NCBI RefSeq assembly: GCF_002095575.1
Contig: NZ_MLJJ01000008.1
Span: 59,936-123,935 of the forward strand
Source of the DNA: Pantoea septica
GTDB taxonomy: Bacteria; Pseudomonadota; Gammaproteobacteria; Enterobacterales; Enterobacteriaceae
Reading direction: 5' to 3'
Length of the DNA: 64,000 nucleotides
The translations under genes were made by a program, and so were the position numbers. Shown here piece by piece: positions 42,101 to 53,226 of the stretch. Each line of letters begins with the position of its first letter. The stretch's first letter is position 1. Below the pieces are notes generated by a model that saw nothing but the letters and a program-made list of their open reading frames with translations, did no database searches and was not told the DNA's origin.

Positions 42101-43002
42101 GGCACGCTGACCATCCAGCCGTTTTGATAGCGCGAGAGATGCGCGGTCAGACCGTCGACCTGCAGATGATGCGCGCCCTCTTCGCTCTGCCAGTCCGCGC
42201 CGCCCTTGCGCAGCAGCAGATCGCCTGCGTAAAGCTCGCCTTCGCGCAGGCTAACCCAGGCCGCCAGGCTGAAACGCGCGCTGTCGAGCCGCGTGTTGTC
42301 GCGCATCCAGCGCCCCAGCCACGGCCGCACGTCGACGTCGTCCGCCTGCATCCAGATGCGACCGTCGTTGAGTAAGCCTTCGCTATCGTTTAAGTCGAGC
42401 CGCACTTGCACCACGCCGTGCTGGCCGGTAAAGCTGGAGAGGCTCACCTCGCCTTCCGCACGATGGCGATTCTTCTCGTTCAGCCAGGTGAGTTTCGGTA
42501 TCGCCAGCTCTGCGCGCTGGCCGGAAGGGGTACGAAAAAAGATCGAGCTGTCGCGCAGGTCGAAGTGGTCGAACTGACGCAGGAAAAGTTCATTGATGCG
42601 GCCAGGCCTGAAGCTGTTTTTCTCTTTATCGCTGGAGAAAAGCGGACGGTTGCTGTCGAGGCGCAGCTGCCAGAAGGTGAGATCGCGAAACTGCCAACGC
42701 CAGTGAAGCAGCGACTGCCAGACATCAAGCGCCAGCGTGACGCGCGCGATATCGAGCCTGCCGTTCTCCTGCATATCGACGCGCAGATCGCGGATCTGCA
42801 GAGTCGGCCCGAAGGTTTCCCAGCGGCCGCTCAGCGCGTCGGCGGTTACGCTGACGCCGCTGGCGCGCGATACCGTCGACAGGATTTCGCTACGGTAGCT
42901 GTCGAGGTGCGGCATCGCCAGACGCAGCCCGCTGACCAGCAGCGCCACGATCACAATCGCGGTCGCGACCAGCAGTAACATAATCCTCGGCAGCTGCCTC
43001 AC
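39184..43002 (-). CDS. yhdP: AsmA-like envelope protein YhdP
   Basis: Very large inner-membrane-anchored AsmA2-type protein that bridges to the outer membrane and, with TamB and YdbH, moves phospholipids outward in E. coli. 1272 residues from GTG at 43002, preceded by AAGGAG and giving VRQLPRIMLLLVATAI, close to E. coli (1266). A transmembrane helix at about 8-27 is followed by a long beta-rich groove domain; the C-terminus has GKVDLVKRNIDMEAVVAPEISASVGVATAFVINP. Longer in-frame starts add 33 residues without support. tldD lies downstream and rng upstream. Confidence 0.94.
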   Translation of the reverse strand: MRQLPRIMLLLVATAIVIVALLVSGLRLAMPHLDSYRSEILSTVSRASGVSVTADALSGRWETFGPTLQIRDLRVDMQENGRLDIARVTLALDVWQSLLHWRWQFRDLTFWQLRLDSNRPLFSSDKEKNSFRPGRINELFLRQFDHFDLRDSSIFFRTPSGQRAELAIPKLTWLNEKNRHRAEGEVSLSSFTGQHGVVQVRLDLNDSEGLLNDGRIWMQADDVDVRPWLGRWMRDNTRLDSARFSLAAWVSLREGELYAGDLLLRKGGADWQSEEGAHHLQVDGLTAHLSRYQNGWMVSVPQTRLSTDGEAWPAGHFALLWRPQDKQLLGPEHQGEVRVRATQLALNRIAPLVPLFAPLSPSLFENWRALQPQGTIEGLALDVPLEQPDQTRMQVKWRDFRWQPWQLLPGVSNLSGEARGSLSHGQVKVEMGRTDVAYSAMFNAPLEIHKLHGSLSWLRDANGLTLDGRDLDVQARSLWARGDFRYQQNLGREPRLDILAGIRVTDAGDAWRYFPQPLMGKALTHYLSGAIKGGQVDNATLLFAGNPKLFPFSHNDGMFQVWVPLRHGTYAFQPNWPDVTQLDIDLDFINDGLWMRAPRFRLGEVDVSNFSAVIPDYLKEKLLIDGDISGNGDQIARYFQDTPLKTSLGAALEQLEIKGKTQGHLKLDIPLDGELVHASGNVDLNGNALHIKPLDTTLENLTGRFRFNNGNLDSDTLRANWFGQPVSVSFSTKENPQDFGVNIRLDGDWQPAKLSQVPAQIASQLSGHLPWQGKVDITLPHQGGARYDVELKGDAKEVSSRLPAPLNKAGGEAMPIAVSASGDLKQFELSGSVANRHRFNSRWLLEPQLRVERGVWLNDARSKPALPDRAGMVLNLPALDGEAWAGLMMAGGAAQGGGASEMGGVALPGDVTLRTPSVTLAGQQWHDIDATLEQGAKGSSNVSITGREIRGTLAMAQNAAWRVALDYLYYNPEWQSGGDSSAARQQQQASKIDFSRWPALQLSCAECWLRGQKFGRIQAQVAPKGDTLALTNGLVDTGSSRLKVAGEWVNSPDAPRTSLKGSLSGSNINNATNWFGVNTPLRDASFKVDYDLHWRSAPWQPSEETLSGTLKTHFGKGQIADVNTGAAGQLLRLVSFDALLRKLRLDFNDTFNNDGFYFDSINGTAWIENGVMRTDNLLVDGLEADIAMQGKVDLVKRNIDMEAVVAPEISASVGVATAFVINPVVGAAVFAASKVLGPLWNKISLLRYHIDGPLDKPQINEVLRKPREEEKK

Positions 43003-43148
43003 ACACCTCTCCTTGTCTTCCGTATTGGACGGATGGTTATCTCTCATACTCAACCGTCGCCAGACAATCAGCGGTATGAATGCGCATTTTAACCTAAGCA
43101 AGGCCGCTTTTTTAGCCCGTCGACGAGGGATTTGCCGGAAGCGAGGGC

Positions 43149-44618
43149 TTACATCATGACGACGTCGAACTGCTCCTGGGTATAGAGCGGTTCAATATGC
43201 ACCTTGACCTGTTTGCCCACGAAAATTTCCACCTCCGCCAGCGCGTGCGATTCATCGCTTTTCAGCGCTTCGCCAACTGCCGGAGAGACATAGACCAGAA
43301 AACGATCGGAGTCGTAGGCGTGGTGGACGCGAACGATTTCACGCATGATTTCATAGCAGACCGTTTCTACTGTCTTCAGCGTGCCGCGCCCTTTGCAGAC
43401 CGGGCAATCCTCACACAGCACATGCTCGATGCTTTCGCGCGTGCGCTTGCGCGTCATTTCTACCAGGCCCAGCGCCGAAAAGCCGTGGATGCCGGTTTTT
43501 ACCCGGTCCTTGCTTAGCGCCGCCTCCAGCGAATGCAACACGCGGCGGCGATGCTCTTCGTTGCTCATATCGATAAAGTCGATGATGATGATGCCGCCGA
43601 GGTTGCGCAGCCGCAGCTGGCGTGCAATCGCCTGCGTCGCCTCGACGTTGGTGTTAAAAATGGTTTCGTCGAGATTGCGGTGGCCGACAAAGGCGCCGGT
43701 ATTGATGTCGATAGTGGTCATCGCCTCGGTCTGATCGATGATCAGATAACCGCCTGACTTCAGCTCGACCTTACGGTCCAGCGAGCGCTGAATTTCATTC
43801 TCGACGTCGAAAAGATCGAAAATCGGCTGCTTGCCGGCGTAGAGCTCCAGCTTGCCGGCCATTTCCGGGATGTATTCGCGCGTGAACTCCACCAGCAGCT
43901 CGCAGGTGAGCCGCGAATCTACGCGGATGCGATCCAGCGCCGCGCCGGCGAAATCACGCAGAATGCGCTGCGCCAGCGCCAGCTCGCCATAGAGCAGGCA
44001 GCGAGTCTGATTGCGTTTTTTCCGCTCGGTGACTTTGGTCCACAGGCGCTTCAGAAAAGCGGCGTCCTGCGCCAGCTCCTCTTCGCCGATGCCTTCGGCT
44101 GCGGTGCGGATAATAAAGCCGCCGAGATCGTCGCAATAGTCCGCTACCACCGCCTTCAGGCGTTCGCGCTCGCGTTCGCTTTCGATACGCTGAGAGACGC
44201 CGACGTGTGAGGCGCCGGGCATAAAGACCAAATAGCGCGACGGCAGCGTGATGTCGGTGGTGAGGCGCGCGCCTTTGGTGCCGAGCGGATCTTTCACCAC
44301 CTGCACCATCAGATCCTGCCCCTGCCGCACCAGCTCGGCGATATCGCGCACGATAAAGTTTTTCTTCTCGTCGCCGGCGACGCACTCGGTGTGCGGCATA
44401 ATATCGGAGGCGTGCAAAAAGGCGGCTTTATCCAGACCGATGTCGACAAAGGCCGCCTGCATGCCGGGCAGCACGCGACTGACGCGTCCTTTGTAGATAT
44501 TGCCGACGATGCCGCGCCGCGCTTCGCGCTCGATATGTATTTCCTGCAGAATGCCGCCGTCGATATAGGCAACGCGCGTCTCGGAAGGCGTGACGTTGAC
44601 CAGTAATTCAGCCGTCAT
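43149..44618 (-). CDS. rng: Ribonuclease G
   Basis: Endoribonuclease related to the catalytic half of RNase E; it matures the 5' end of 16S rRNA and decays some mRNAs such as adhE. 489 residues, as in E. coli. The S1 domain starts IVGNIYKGRVSRVLPGMQAAFVDIGLDKAAFLH, catalytic aspartates lie in IIIIDFIDMSNEEH, and the zinc-link cysteines in CEDCPVCKGRG. Only 1 base separates its start from the yhdE stop, so they are co-transcribed. Confidence 0.97.
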   Translation of the reverse strand: MTAELLVNVTPSETRVAYIDGGILQEIHIEREARRGIVGNIYKGRVSRVLPGMQAAFVDIGLDKAAFLHASDIMPHTECVAGDEKKNFIVRDIAELVRQGQDLMVQVVKDPLGTKGARLTTDITLPSRYLVFMPGASHVGVSQRIESERERERLKAVVADYCDDLGGFIIRTAAEGIGEEELAQDAAFLKRLWTKVTERKKRNQTRCLLYGELALAQRILRDFAGAALDRIRVDSRLTCELLVEFTREYIPEMAGKLELYAGKQPIFDLFDVENEIQRSLDRKVELKSGGYLIIDQTEAMTTIDINTGAFVGHRNLDETIFNTNVEATQAIARQLRLRNLGGIIIIDFIDMSNEEHRRRVLHSLEAALSKDRVKTGIHGFSALGLVEMTRKRTRESIEHVLCEDCPVCKGRGTLKTVETVCYEIMREIVRVHHAYDSDRFLVYVSPAVGEALKSDESHALAEVEIFVGKQVKVHIEPLYTQEQFDVVMM

Positions 44619-44619
44619 G

Positions 44620-45201
44620 TTATCCCCTTACGGCACGCAGTGACTGAAAATGGCTGAATAACTCGCCTGTCTCAACCAACGGCAATCCGACGACCGCGTG
44701 ATAGCTTCCATTAATTTTACGGACAAAGTTTCCACCTGTGCCCTGAATTCCGTAGGCGCCGGCTTTGTCCATCGGCTCGCCGGTCGCGATATAGTCGGCG
44801 ATCTCCGTCGCGCTCAGCAGGCGAAAGGTCACGTCTGTCGTCACCAGGCAGTCGAGCGCGCGCTCGCGATCTGCCAGCGCAACGGCGGTCATCACCTGAT
44901 GCGTCTGGCCGGAGAGCCGCGCCAGCATGCTGGCGGCGTCGGCGGCGTCGCGCGGTTTTTCCAGCACGTCGCCGTTGAGCACCACGATGGTGTCTGCGCC
45001 CAGCACCGGCAGGTCCTGTTCTGCCACGGCGACGCCAGCGCGCGCTTTATCATGCGCCAGGCGACGCACATAGCTTTCCGCCGTTTCATCAGGGCGGCGT
45101 CGCTCTTCAACATCGGTATGGAGACGTTCAAACGACAGGCCAAGCTGCGTCAGCAGCTCACGTCGACGCGGTGAACCGGAAGCCAGATAGAGGGATAGCA
45201 T
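44620..45201 (-). CDS. yhdE: dTTP/UTP pyrophosphatase of the Maf family (YhdE)
   Basis: Nucleotide pyrophosphatase that hydrolyses dTTP, UTP and modified nucleotides, thought to clean the nucleotide pool. 193 residues. The Maf signature [14 protein letters not shown] is at the start, with [15 protein letters not shown] and [29 protein letters not shown] later. The ATG at 45201 has AAGGAA upstream; earlier in-frame codons lie within mreD. It lies 8 bases after mreD and 1 base before rng. Confidence 0.95.
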   Translation of the reverse strand: MLSLYLASGSPRRRELLTQLGLSFERLHTDVEERRRPDETAESYVRRLAHDKARAGVAVAEQDLPVLGADTIVVLNGDVLEKPRDAADAASMLARLSGQTHQVMTAVALADRERALDCLVTTDVTFRLLSATEIADYIATGEPMDKAGAYGIQGTGGNFVRKINGSYHAVVGLPLVETGELFSHFQSLRAVRG

Positions 45202-45209
45202 AAAATTCC

Positions 45210-45698
45210 TTACTGAACAGCGAACTGACGACGAATCTTTCTCATTAATAAGAATAGCCAGGGCCAGAGAATCCCGTCGATAACGCTGCTCCAGAAAATT
45301 TCCGGCCTGAACGATACGTTGATCACCAAAAATTCCGCCCAGAAGACAATGACATCCACGGCCAGCGACAGCACCATAACCATCAACGCCTGCTGCCACA
45401 ACGCTAAGTTGCGGAAAAGCTGGAATTTAAAGGCGACCAGATAGGCGATGATGCTGAGCGCCAGCGCGCGCACGCCAAGGGTGGATCCGGCAATCAGATC
45501 CATCACCCCGCCCAGCACGAAGCCGGTGCCGACGTTGACGCGGTGCGGCAGCGCCAGCACCCAGTAAACCAGGATAAGCAGGATCCATGAAGGCCGGAAC
45601 ATATAGAGCTGTTCCGGCCAGGGCATGATCTGCAGCACGAGGGCGACAAGAAAGGACAGCCAGATAACCCAACGCCCCTGGCTGCGGTAACGACTCAA
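45210..45698 (-). CDS. mreD: Rod-shape membrane protein MreD
   Basis: Integral membrane component of the elongasome that, with MreC, regulates PBP2-RodA. 162 residues, as in E. coli, with about five transmembrane helices ([86 protein letters not shown]). It overlaps mreC by 4 bases. Confidence 0.96.
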   Translation of the reverse strand: MSRYRSQGRWVIWLSFLVALVLQIMPWPEQLYMFRPSWILLILVYWVLALPHRVNVGTGFVLGGVMDLIAGSTLGVRALALSIIAYLVAFKFQLFRNLALWQQALMVMVLSLAVDVIVFWAEFLVINVSFRPEIFWSSVIDGILWPWLFLLMRKIRRQFAVQ

Positions 45699-46714
45699 GG
45701 CTGGCCTCCGCGCGCGTTAGCAGGCGCGCTTTGCGTTCCGCCGCTGCTGGCTGGCGCTGGCGGCCCCATCTGCGCGGACGGCGCAGGCGGCCCCATCTCG
45801 CCCGCGGGCGGCAATACCTGCGGCATCATCTGCATCAGGCGTTCGTTGGCGACGCGATGCACTTCATCCGGCGCCATCGGCATGTCGCCGTTTTTATCCG
45901 CGCCCCACAGCAGCAGCAAATAGCGCAGGCGCTGCAGACCGGCGGTTGGACGCGCCTGAATCACGGTATAGGCGCGCTGCGTATCAACCTTGACGGAAGA
46001 GACCACCGCGACCGGATAACCTTCCGGAAAACGCCCGCCCAGGCCAGAGGTCACCAGCATATCGCCGACGCGAATATCGGTGTTGCCCGGCAGATGCTCC
46101 AGCTGCAAATCTTCGGTGCAGCCGTTGCCTGCCGCAATGACGCGAATATCATTGCGCAGCACCTGAATCGGCAGCGCATGCGACGCGTCGCAAATCAGCA
46201 GAACGCGGCTGGTCACCTGGCCGACGGCGATAACCTGACCGACGACGCCTTTGTCGCTGATGACCGGCTGCCCTTCATAGACGCCATTGACGCTGCCCTT
46301 GTCGATCACTACCTGATCGGTGTAAGGATCGGTGCCGGTAGAGATCACCTGCGTCACCATCTTGTGCTCGTCCTGACGCAGCGGCGAGCCCAGCAGTTCG
46401 CGCAGGCGTGCGTTTTCCTGCTTATATTGCCCCAGCATCAGCAGGTCGCTGTTTTTCAGGAAAAGCTCGCGGCGCAGGGCTTTATTCTCCAGCTCAAGCT
46501 GCTGGCGCGACGCCAGCGAACCGGAAATGCCGTCAAGAATCTGACGCGGGCCGTTGGCCAGGAAATAAAACGGACTGACCGATGTGTCCAGATAGTTGCG
46601 GATTTGGGTAAACGAACCCAGGCGGCTATCGGCGACGATAATCGCGATGGCTACTATCACCGCCAAAAACAGGCGCAACTGCAGGGAAGGTCCCCTGCTA
46701 AAAATCGGCTTCAT
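45695..46714 (-). CDS. mreC: Rod-shape-determining protein MreC
   Basis: Bitopic protein whose periplasmic domain organises the elongasome around PBP2. 339 residues: one N-terminal transmembrane helix ([16 protein letters not shown]), a coiled coil ([41 protein letters not shown] in outline), two beta-barrel domains, and a low-complexity Pro/Ala/Gly tail with MGPPAP twice. E. coli MreC is 367 residues and also has a divergent tail. It lies 147 bases after mreB. Confidence 0.95.
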   Translation of the reverse strand: MKPIFSRGPSLQLRLFLAVIVAIAIIVADSRLGSFTQIRNYLDTSVSPFYFLANGPRQILDGISGSLASRQQLELENKALRRELFLKNSDLLMLGQYKQENARLRELLGSPLRQDEHKMVTQVISTGTDPYTDQVVIDKGSVNGVYEGQPVISDKGVVGQVIAVGQVTSRVLLICDASHALPIQVLRNDIRVIAAGNGCTEDLQLEHLPGNTDIRVGDMLVTSGLGGRFPEGYPVAVVSSVKVDTQRAYTVIQARPTAGLQRLRYLLLLWGADKNGDMPMAPDEVHRVANERLMQMMPQVLPPAGEMGPPAPSAQMGPPAPASSGGTQSAPANARGGQP

Positions 46715-46861
46715 ATATTCTGCGTGTTCCTCGACAACAGGTAAGGAAATACGGCCATCGCCGTATTTCCCTGGGCTGGACGTCTGACGCCGACGCGCGC
46801 GGCGTCAGCTTCCACGCGACTCCCTGCGCATTTCGATTCAGGTCTCAGCCGATTGAGGCGA

Positions 46862-48216
<1,355 letters not shown>

Positions 48217-50166
48217 CTAAATATGATAGCGTTGTGAATACTTTTTCACATTGCTGTTTACCGGCAGCGAAGGCGCGAAGAGATCGCCCTGCCCGCCCGA
48301 TACGCCCAGGCCGATCAGCGTCTGCCATTCCGCATGCGTGCGTACGCCCGTGGCGAACACCTGCGTCTGGGCGGACTTGCACACCTCCAGCAGGCTCTGC
48401 ACGAACAGCTGATTTTCGGTGCGGCGATCGATATTGCGCACCAGGCCAGGATCAAGCTTGATTAAATCGATGGGGAATTGCCTGATATAGGCGCTACTCA
48501 CCACGGTTAAACCCGCCTGATCGACGGCGATACGACAGCCGAACGCCTGTAGCGCATGAAACACCGGCGCTAAGCGGTTGATGTGTTGACAGACATCTGC
48601 CTCCGCAAGTTCAAATAAAAATCGTTTTCTTTGCGCTTTGGTGCACTGCAGCAGCATGTTCTGCAGCCAGCTAAAGAAAGGACGCTGCAGCAGCGAGTCG
48701 ATATTGATTGGCAGCGCCAGCGTTTCGTCAGGCCAGACGTCAGAGAGAGCGGCGATACGCGTGACCAGCTGACGGTCCCAGCCGTCCGCCATGCCGAACT
48801 GCAGCACCAGCGGCATAAACTCCGCCGCCAGCACCTCTTTATCGCCGTCGAAGATGCGCATCAGCAGTTCACGGTGATGCACGCTGCCGTCCAGCAGCAC
48901 CGCCGGTTTCTGGTAGAGACGCGGACCGCCGCGGCTCAGCGTGTTTTCCAGCAGGGTTCGCCAGCGCACGCTGCCGCGCCCGGCATCAAGGGGATTCCCC
49001 TCGCCGTTGGACCAGTTGTTGCCGCCCAGCAGCGTCGCCCGTCGTGTCGCCATTTCGACGTTATCCATGACCTGCGACACGCTCTGCCCGCTGTGCCAGG
49101 CGCTGATGCCGATATGAATCAGATCGTCGCGGTTCACCATGCGCATCGGCGGCAGCGAATCGACGGCGTTAATGAGCTGATCCGCGATGCTGTTGGCCTC
49201 TTTCAGGCTGCGGTGCGGCAGCAGCACCGCAAAGTCGCTGCGAAAGTAGCGCGCCAGCAGCGCGCCGGGGTAGCGCAAGACGAAGGTCGAGAGCATATTG
49301 ACCAGATCGTAGAGATACTCATCCACCAGCGTCGTTCCCAACGTCTCGTTGAGCATATCGAGATCGGGCAGGCGCACCATCATCACCACGCCGTGCGTGC
49401 CGACATCCTCCTGGTCTTCCAGCAGCGTCGCCAGCTGATTATCAAAAAAGAGCCGGTTGTTGAGGCCGGTGCGGCTGTCCTGCGCGGCGAAGGCGCGAAT
49501 CAGCGTGTCGATGCGCAGGCGCTGCTCGCCCGCCTCTTGCAGATCGTTCAGCAGCACGTCGATGGCGCTGCTGGTGCGCGGCGGCCATTCATCGACATCG
49601 CCTTTGCGCAGCAACGTCCGCTCGCCCGCCAGGATCGCCTCGGCGCGTTTTTCCAGCCGCTCCATGCCGCGCCACTGGCGGTTGAGCCAGCAGTGCATCA
49701 TAAAAAGCAGCAGGCTCATCACCAGCACCACAAAAAGCATCGCCGCCAGGGTGTAGACGCCGGTAAAGGACTGAAACCAGGTTTTGGCGGGATCGAGCGC
49801 CACAACGCGCATCGTTACGCCCGGCTGATGAATCAGCGGCACGTCGAACTGGATAAAGCGGTTCGTTTCATCCTCCAGCATCGGACTTTCATGCCGGCTG
49901 AGCTGAAACAGGATTTTGTCGTCGTTGCGCAGCTCGATCCGCTCGGTATTGATTACCGTCATCGTGTGCTGCAGCCAGCCGCGCAGCTCGTTGGGCGGCT
50001 GTTTGAGCAGCGCCTGGTCCACTTCGGTCGCCAGCGTCTGCACGCGGCCTTCGACGCGCTGATGGGTTAGCCAGTAAACGCTAAAAGCGCAGCCTACCAG
50101 CATCAAAAACATCGCCAGTAAGCTTAAAAATGTAATAAACGCAGATAGTTTGGTGGTTAATCGCAT
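48217..50166 (-). CDS. csrD: RNase E specificity factor CsrD
   Basis: Membrane protein that targets the small RNAs CsrB and CsrC for RNase E decay, thereby controlling CsrA. 649 residues (E. coli 646): two transmembrane helices (about 10-32 and 135-157), a HAMP-like linker, a GGDEF-like domain in which the signature is replaced by FRSDF, and an EAL-like domain in which EAL is replaced by ELL (HHRELLMRIF). Both domains are therefore expected to be inactive toward c-di-GMP, as in E. coli CsrD. The gene runs toward mreB and diverges from msrP. Confidence 0.94.
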   Translation of the reverse strand: MRLTTKLSAFITFLSLLAMFLMLVGCAFSVYWLTHQRVEGRVQTLATEVDQALLKQPPNELRGWLQHTMTVINTERIELRNDDKILFQLSRHESPMLEDETNRFIQFDVPLIHQPGVTMRVVALDPAKTWFQSFTGVYTLAAMLFVVLVMSLLLFMMHCWLNRQWRGMERLEKRAEAILAGERTLLRKGDVDEWPPRTSSAIDVLLNDLQEAGEQRLRIDTLIRAFAAQDSRTGLNNRLFFDNQLATLLEDQEDVGTHGVVMMVRLPDLDMLNETLGTTLVDEYLYDLVNMLSTFVLRYPGALLARYFRSDFAVLLPHRSLKEANSIADQLINAVDSLPPMRMVNRDDLIHIGISAWHSGQSVSQVMDNVEMATRRATLLGGNNWSNGEGNPLDAGRGSVRWRTLLENTLSRGGPRLYQKPAVLLDGSVHHRELLMRIFDGDKEVLAAEFMPLVLQFGMADGWDRQLVTRIAALSDVWPDETLALPINIDSLLQRPFFSWLQNMLLQCTKAQRKRFLFELAEADVCQHINRLAPVFHALQAFGCRIAVDQAGLTVVSSAYIRQFPIDLIKLDPGLVRNIDRRTENQLFVQSLLEVCKSAQTQVFATGVRTHAEWQTLIGLGVSGGQGDLFAPSLPVNSNVKKYSQRYHI

Positions 50167-50443
50167 CCCTGTGCCTGTTCGCTGCGGTAATGACCTATTT
50201 ACGCCCGCCCTGCGCCTGGCGCAAGCGCGAGCAAAATAGCATAAATCCCGCTATGCGGCAGCGCCGCTGCGTAAGATAAGCAAGTATATCCGTACCAGAC
50301 AACGGTTAGCCCGGGTCGTTCAGCTTTTCGGGACATTCTCATCGGCGCGTGATGCCAGGAAATTTCATATTTTAGCGGCGAAAGTCGCCGCGTTCGGCAA
50401 TAGTCATCATGCTGGAAAGCATATTCGAGCCGGGAGGTGAGCG

Positions 50444-51448
50444 ATGAAACCCACAAAATATCTGACTGAAGCCGACGTTACGCCGGAAAGCATCTTTAAT
50501 ATGCGGCGCCGCCAGGTGCTGAAAACCCTCGGCCTGAGCGCCGCGGCGCTCGGCATGCCCGGCGTCGCGCAGGCGGACGTGCTGAGCTGGTTCAAAGGCA
50601 ACGATCGCCCCGCCGCGCCGGCCGGACGCCCGCTGACCTTCAGCAAGCCGGAAAAGTATCAGGCCAGCCTGACGCTGACGCCGGAGGATAAGGTCGCCGG
50701 CTATAACAACTTCTATGAATTCGGCCTTGATAAGGCTGACCCCGCCGCCAATGCCGGCACGCTGAAAACCGATCCCTGGCAGCTGACCATCGACGGCGAA
50801 GTGGCGAAGCCGATCACGCTGGACATGGACGATATTTTCAAAAAGTTCGCGATGGAGCAGCGTATCTACCGCATGCGCTGCGTCGAGGCCTGGTCAATGG
50901 TGGTGCCCTGGGTCGGTTTCGAGCTTAATAAGCTGCTGAAGCTGGCGGAGCCCAACAGCAATGCGCGCTTCGTCGCGTTTCAGACGCTCTATGCGCCCGA
51001 TCAGATGCCGGGCCAGAAAGATCGCTTTATCGGCGGCGGCCTGGACTACCCCTACGTGGAAGGACTGCGCCTTGACGAGGCGATGCACCCGCTGACTCTG
51101 CTCAGCACCGGCGTATACGGCAAAGCGCTGCCGCCGCAGAATGGCGCGCCGATTCGGCTGACCGTGCCGTGGAAATATGGTTTTAAAGGCATTAAGTCGA
51201 TCGTCAAAATTACCCTGACGCGCGATCGCCCGCCGACGACCTGGAATCAGATCGCGGCCAACGAATATGGTTTTTACGCCAACGTTAATCCGCACGTCGA
51301 CCATCCGCGCTGGTCGCAGGCGACCGAACGCTTTATCGGCCCCGGCGGCACGCTCAGCGTGAAGCGTCAGCCGACGCTGCTGTTCAACGGCTACGCCGAC
51401 GAGGTGGCCTCGCTTTATCGCGGGCTCGATTTACGGGAGAACTACTGA
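50444..51448 (+). CDS. msrP: Methionine sulfoxide reductase MsrP, molybdopterin catalytic subunit
   Basis: Periplasmic molybdenum enzyme that repairs oxidised methionines in envelope proteins, with electrons from MsrQ. 334 residues. The Tat signal peptide has [18 protein letters not shown], and the molybdenum-ligand Cys is in [15 protein letters not shown] near residue 145. A strong GGAGGTGA precedes the ATG. It is coupled to msrQ, whose GTG follows the stop directly. In E. coli K-12 msrPQ is near 43 min; here it lies upstream of aroQ-accBC. Confidence 0.96.
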   Translation: MKPTKYLTEADVTPESIFNMRRRQVLKTLGLSAAALGMPGVAQADVLSWFKGNDRPAAPAGRPLTFSKPEKYQASLTLTPEDKVAGYNNFYEFGLDKADPAANAGTLKTDPWQLTIDGEVAKPITLDMDDIFKKFAMEQRIYRMRCVEAWSMVVPWVGFELNKLLKLAEPNSNARFVAFQTLYAPDQMPGQKDRFIGGGLDYPYVEGLRLDEAMHPLTLLSTGVYGKALPPQNGAPIRLTVPWKYGFKGIKSIVKITLTRDRPPTTWNQIAANEYGFYANVNPHVDHPRWSQATERFIGPGGTLSVKRQPTLLFNGYADEVASLYRGLDLRENY

Positions 51449-52051
51449 GTGCGCCTGACGCTGAAACAGATCGTCTGGCTAAAGGCGGTCCTGCATCTGG
51501 CGGCGTTTTTGCCGCTGGTCTATCTCTTTATGGCGGCGAACCAGGGATGGCTGAGCGCCGACCCGGCGAAGGATATTCAACATTTCACCGGCAGAATGGC
51601 GCTGAAGCTGCTGCTGGGCACGCTGCTGGTGTCGCCGCTGACGCGCTACGCGAAACAGCCGCTGCTCATCCGCACTCGCCGCCTGCTCGGCGTCTGGACC
51701 TTCGTCTGGGCCTCTCTTCATCTGCTGAGTTACTACCTGCTGGAGCTGGGCGTCGACAACCTGGGTCTGCTGGGCCGCGAGCTGGTAACGCGCCCCTATC
51801 TTACGCTGGGCATCCTGACCTGGCTGATTCTGCTGGCGCTCGCGGCGACCTCGTTCCAGCGCGCCCAGCGCAAACTCGGCCGCCGCTGGCAAACGCTGCA
51901 TAATTTTATCTATCTGGCGGCGATCCTCGCTCCGGTTCACTATCTCTGGTCGGTGAAGGTGCTTTCGCCTCAGCCGCTGCTTTACGCGCTGGGCGCGCTG
52001 GCTTTGTTAGCGTGGCGTTACAAAAAGTTTCGTCAGTGGTTGCCGCGCTAA
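51449..52051 (+). CDS. msrQ: Heme-binding membrane subunit MsrQ
   Basis: Inner-membrane b-type cytochrome of the ferric-reductase-like family that feeds electrons to MsrP. 200 residues with about six transmembrane helices. Candidate heme-ligand histidines appear in [28 protein letters not shown] and [21 protein letters not shown]. The GTG start immediately follows the msrP stop, so translation is coupled. Confidence 0.95.
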   Translation: MRLTLKQIVWLKAVLHLAAFLPLVYLFMAANQGWLSADPAKDIQHFTGRMALKLLLGTLLVSPLTRYAKQPLLIRTRRLLGVWTFVWASLHLLSYYLLELGVDNLGLLGRELVTRPYLTLGILTWLILLALAATSFQRAQRKLGRRWQTLHNFIYLAAILAPVHYLWSVKVLSPQPLLYALGALALLAWRYKKFRQWLPR

Positions 52052-52084
52052 GTTGTCTTCTCCCCGTTATTTCTGATAAAAGGT

Positions 52085-52100
52085 GTGGCCTTCGGGCCAC
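52085..52100 (+). other. UUCG-loop hairpin after msrQ
   Basis: GTGGCC-TTCG-GGCCAC gives a 6-bp stem with an extra-stable UUCG tetraloop, 33 bases after the msrQ stop. No T-run follows on the plus strand. Confidence 0.5.
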
Positions 52101-52132
52101 GCTGGATCAACTTCGCAGATAAGACCAGTATT

Positions 52133-52163
52133 TTGCTGCGAATTGCCCCGAAACGGATATAAT
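52133..52163 (+). promoter_or_regulatory. Predicted promoter of aroQ-accB-accC
   Basis: A perfect TATAAT at 52158-52163 with TTGCTG at 52133-52138, separated by 19 bp, which is longer than ideal. The transcript would have a leader of about 100 bases before aroQ. Confidence 0.5.
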
Positions 52164-52273
52164 GCCCGGCTTTGTTGCGCGCGGCGTCGCCTTTTTGGGC
52201 GCGGCGGGTGACAAACGGAAGATAGCAAGGTATTTTACGCGATGCCTCAATGATTGCGGGAGATGGCAGCACG

Positions 52274-52726
52274 ATGGCGCATAAATTTCACATTCTGCTT
52301 TTGAACGGTCCCAACCTTAATTTGCTGGGCACTCGCGAGCCGGAAAAGTATGGTCGCGCTACGCTGCAGCAGATCGTCAGCGATTTAACCGCGCAGGCGG
52401 AGCAGCTCGATGTGAAACTGAGCCATTTGCAGTCCAATGCGGAATATCAGCTGATCGATCGCATTCATGAGGCCAGAGGCAATGTGGATTACATTATCAT
52501 TAATCCCGCTGCATTTACGCACACCAGCGTAGCATTGCGCGATGCCCTTCTGGCGGTAAGCATTCCCTTTATCGAGGTGCACCTCTCTAACGTGCACGCG
52601 CGTGAACCTTTCCGCCATCACTCCTATCTTTCTGACGTATCCGCCGGCGTCATTTGCGGTTTAGGCGCCGACGGTTACTCATGGGCTTTACAAACGGCAG
52701 TAAAACGCCTGTCTCACTCCAATTAA
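52274..52726 (+). CDS. aroQ: 3-Dehydroquinate dehydratase, type II
   Basis: Third step of the shikimate pathway: 3-dehydroquinate to 3-dehydroshikimate. 150 residues, typical of dodecameric type II enzymes. Family motifs are [20 protein letters not shown] with the catalytic Tyr, [32 protein letters not shown] and [22 protein letters not shown]. coli K-12 uses the unrelated type I enzyme AroD. The ATG at 52274 ([12 protein letters not shown]) fits the family and has GGGAG upstream at slightly long spacing; an ATG 8 codons earlier lacks a Shine-Dalgarno sequence. accB follows after 21 bases. Confidence 0.95.
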   Translation: MAHKFHILLLNGPNLNLLGTREPEKYGRATLQQIVSDLTAQAEQLDVKLSHLQSNAEYQLIDRIHEARGNVDYIIINPAAFTHTSVALRDALLAVSIPFIEVHLSNVHAREPFRHHSYLSDVSAGVICGLGADGYSWALQTAVKRLSHSN

Positions 52727-52747
52727 ACAGAGTACGGAACCACACTC

Positions 52748-53215
52748 ATGGATATTCGTAAAATTAAAAAACTGATCGAACTGGTTGAAGAATCCGGCAT
52801 CGCTGAGCTGGAAATTTCTGAGGGCGAAGAGTCCGTTCGTATCAGCCGTGCACCTGCCAATGTGGGTTATCCCGTTATGCAGCAGGCTTACGCTGCGCCA
52901 GCTCCGCAGCCTGCGTTAGCTAACGCCGTCGCGCCGATCGCAGCGCCGGTGGTAGAGTCCGCCAAGCCTGCTGAAATCAGCGGCCATATCGTGCGTTCGC
53001 CGATGGTCGGCACCTTCTATCGCACCCCGAGCCCGGATGCGAAAGCCTTTGTTGAAATCGGACAGAAAGTTAACGCCGGCGACACCCTCTGCATCGTTGA
53101 AGCGATGAAGATGATGAACCAGATCGAAGCCGATAAATCTGGCGTCGTGAAAGCCATTCTGGTCGAAAGCGGCCAGCCGGTTGAATTTGACGAGCCGCTG
53201 GTCGTCATCGAATAA
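52748..53215 (+). CDS. accB: Biotin carboxyl carrier protein of acetyl-CoA carboxylase
   Basis: Carries biotin between the carboxylase AccC and the transferase AccAD in the first step of fatty-acid synthesis. 155 residues: N-terminal helix region, Pro/Ala linker at about 42-78, and the biotinyl domain with the protruding thumb, with biotin on Lys121 in [12 protein letters not shown]. The gene is directly followed by accC (11-base gap). Confidence 0.97.
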   Translation: MDIRKIKKLIELVEESGIAELEISEGEESVRISRAPANVGYPVMQQAYAAPAPQPALANAVAPIAAPVVESAKPAEISGHIVRSPMVGTFYRTPSPDAKAFVEIGQKVNAGDTLCIVEAMKMMNQIEADKSGVVKAILVESGQPVEFDEPLVVIE

Positions 53216-53226
53216 CGAGGCGCACC

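Noticed and set aside
48631..50070. 479-codon plus-strand frame opposite csrD
   Set aside because: Antisense shadow without domain similarity; csrD is complete.
48217..50166. Active diguanylate cyclase or phosphodiesterase
   Set aside because: Both signatures are degenerate (RSDF for GGDEF, ELL for EAL), and the overall match is to CsrD.
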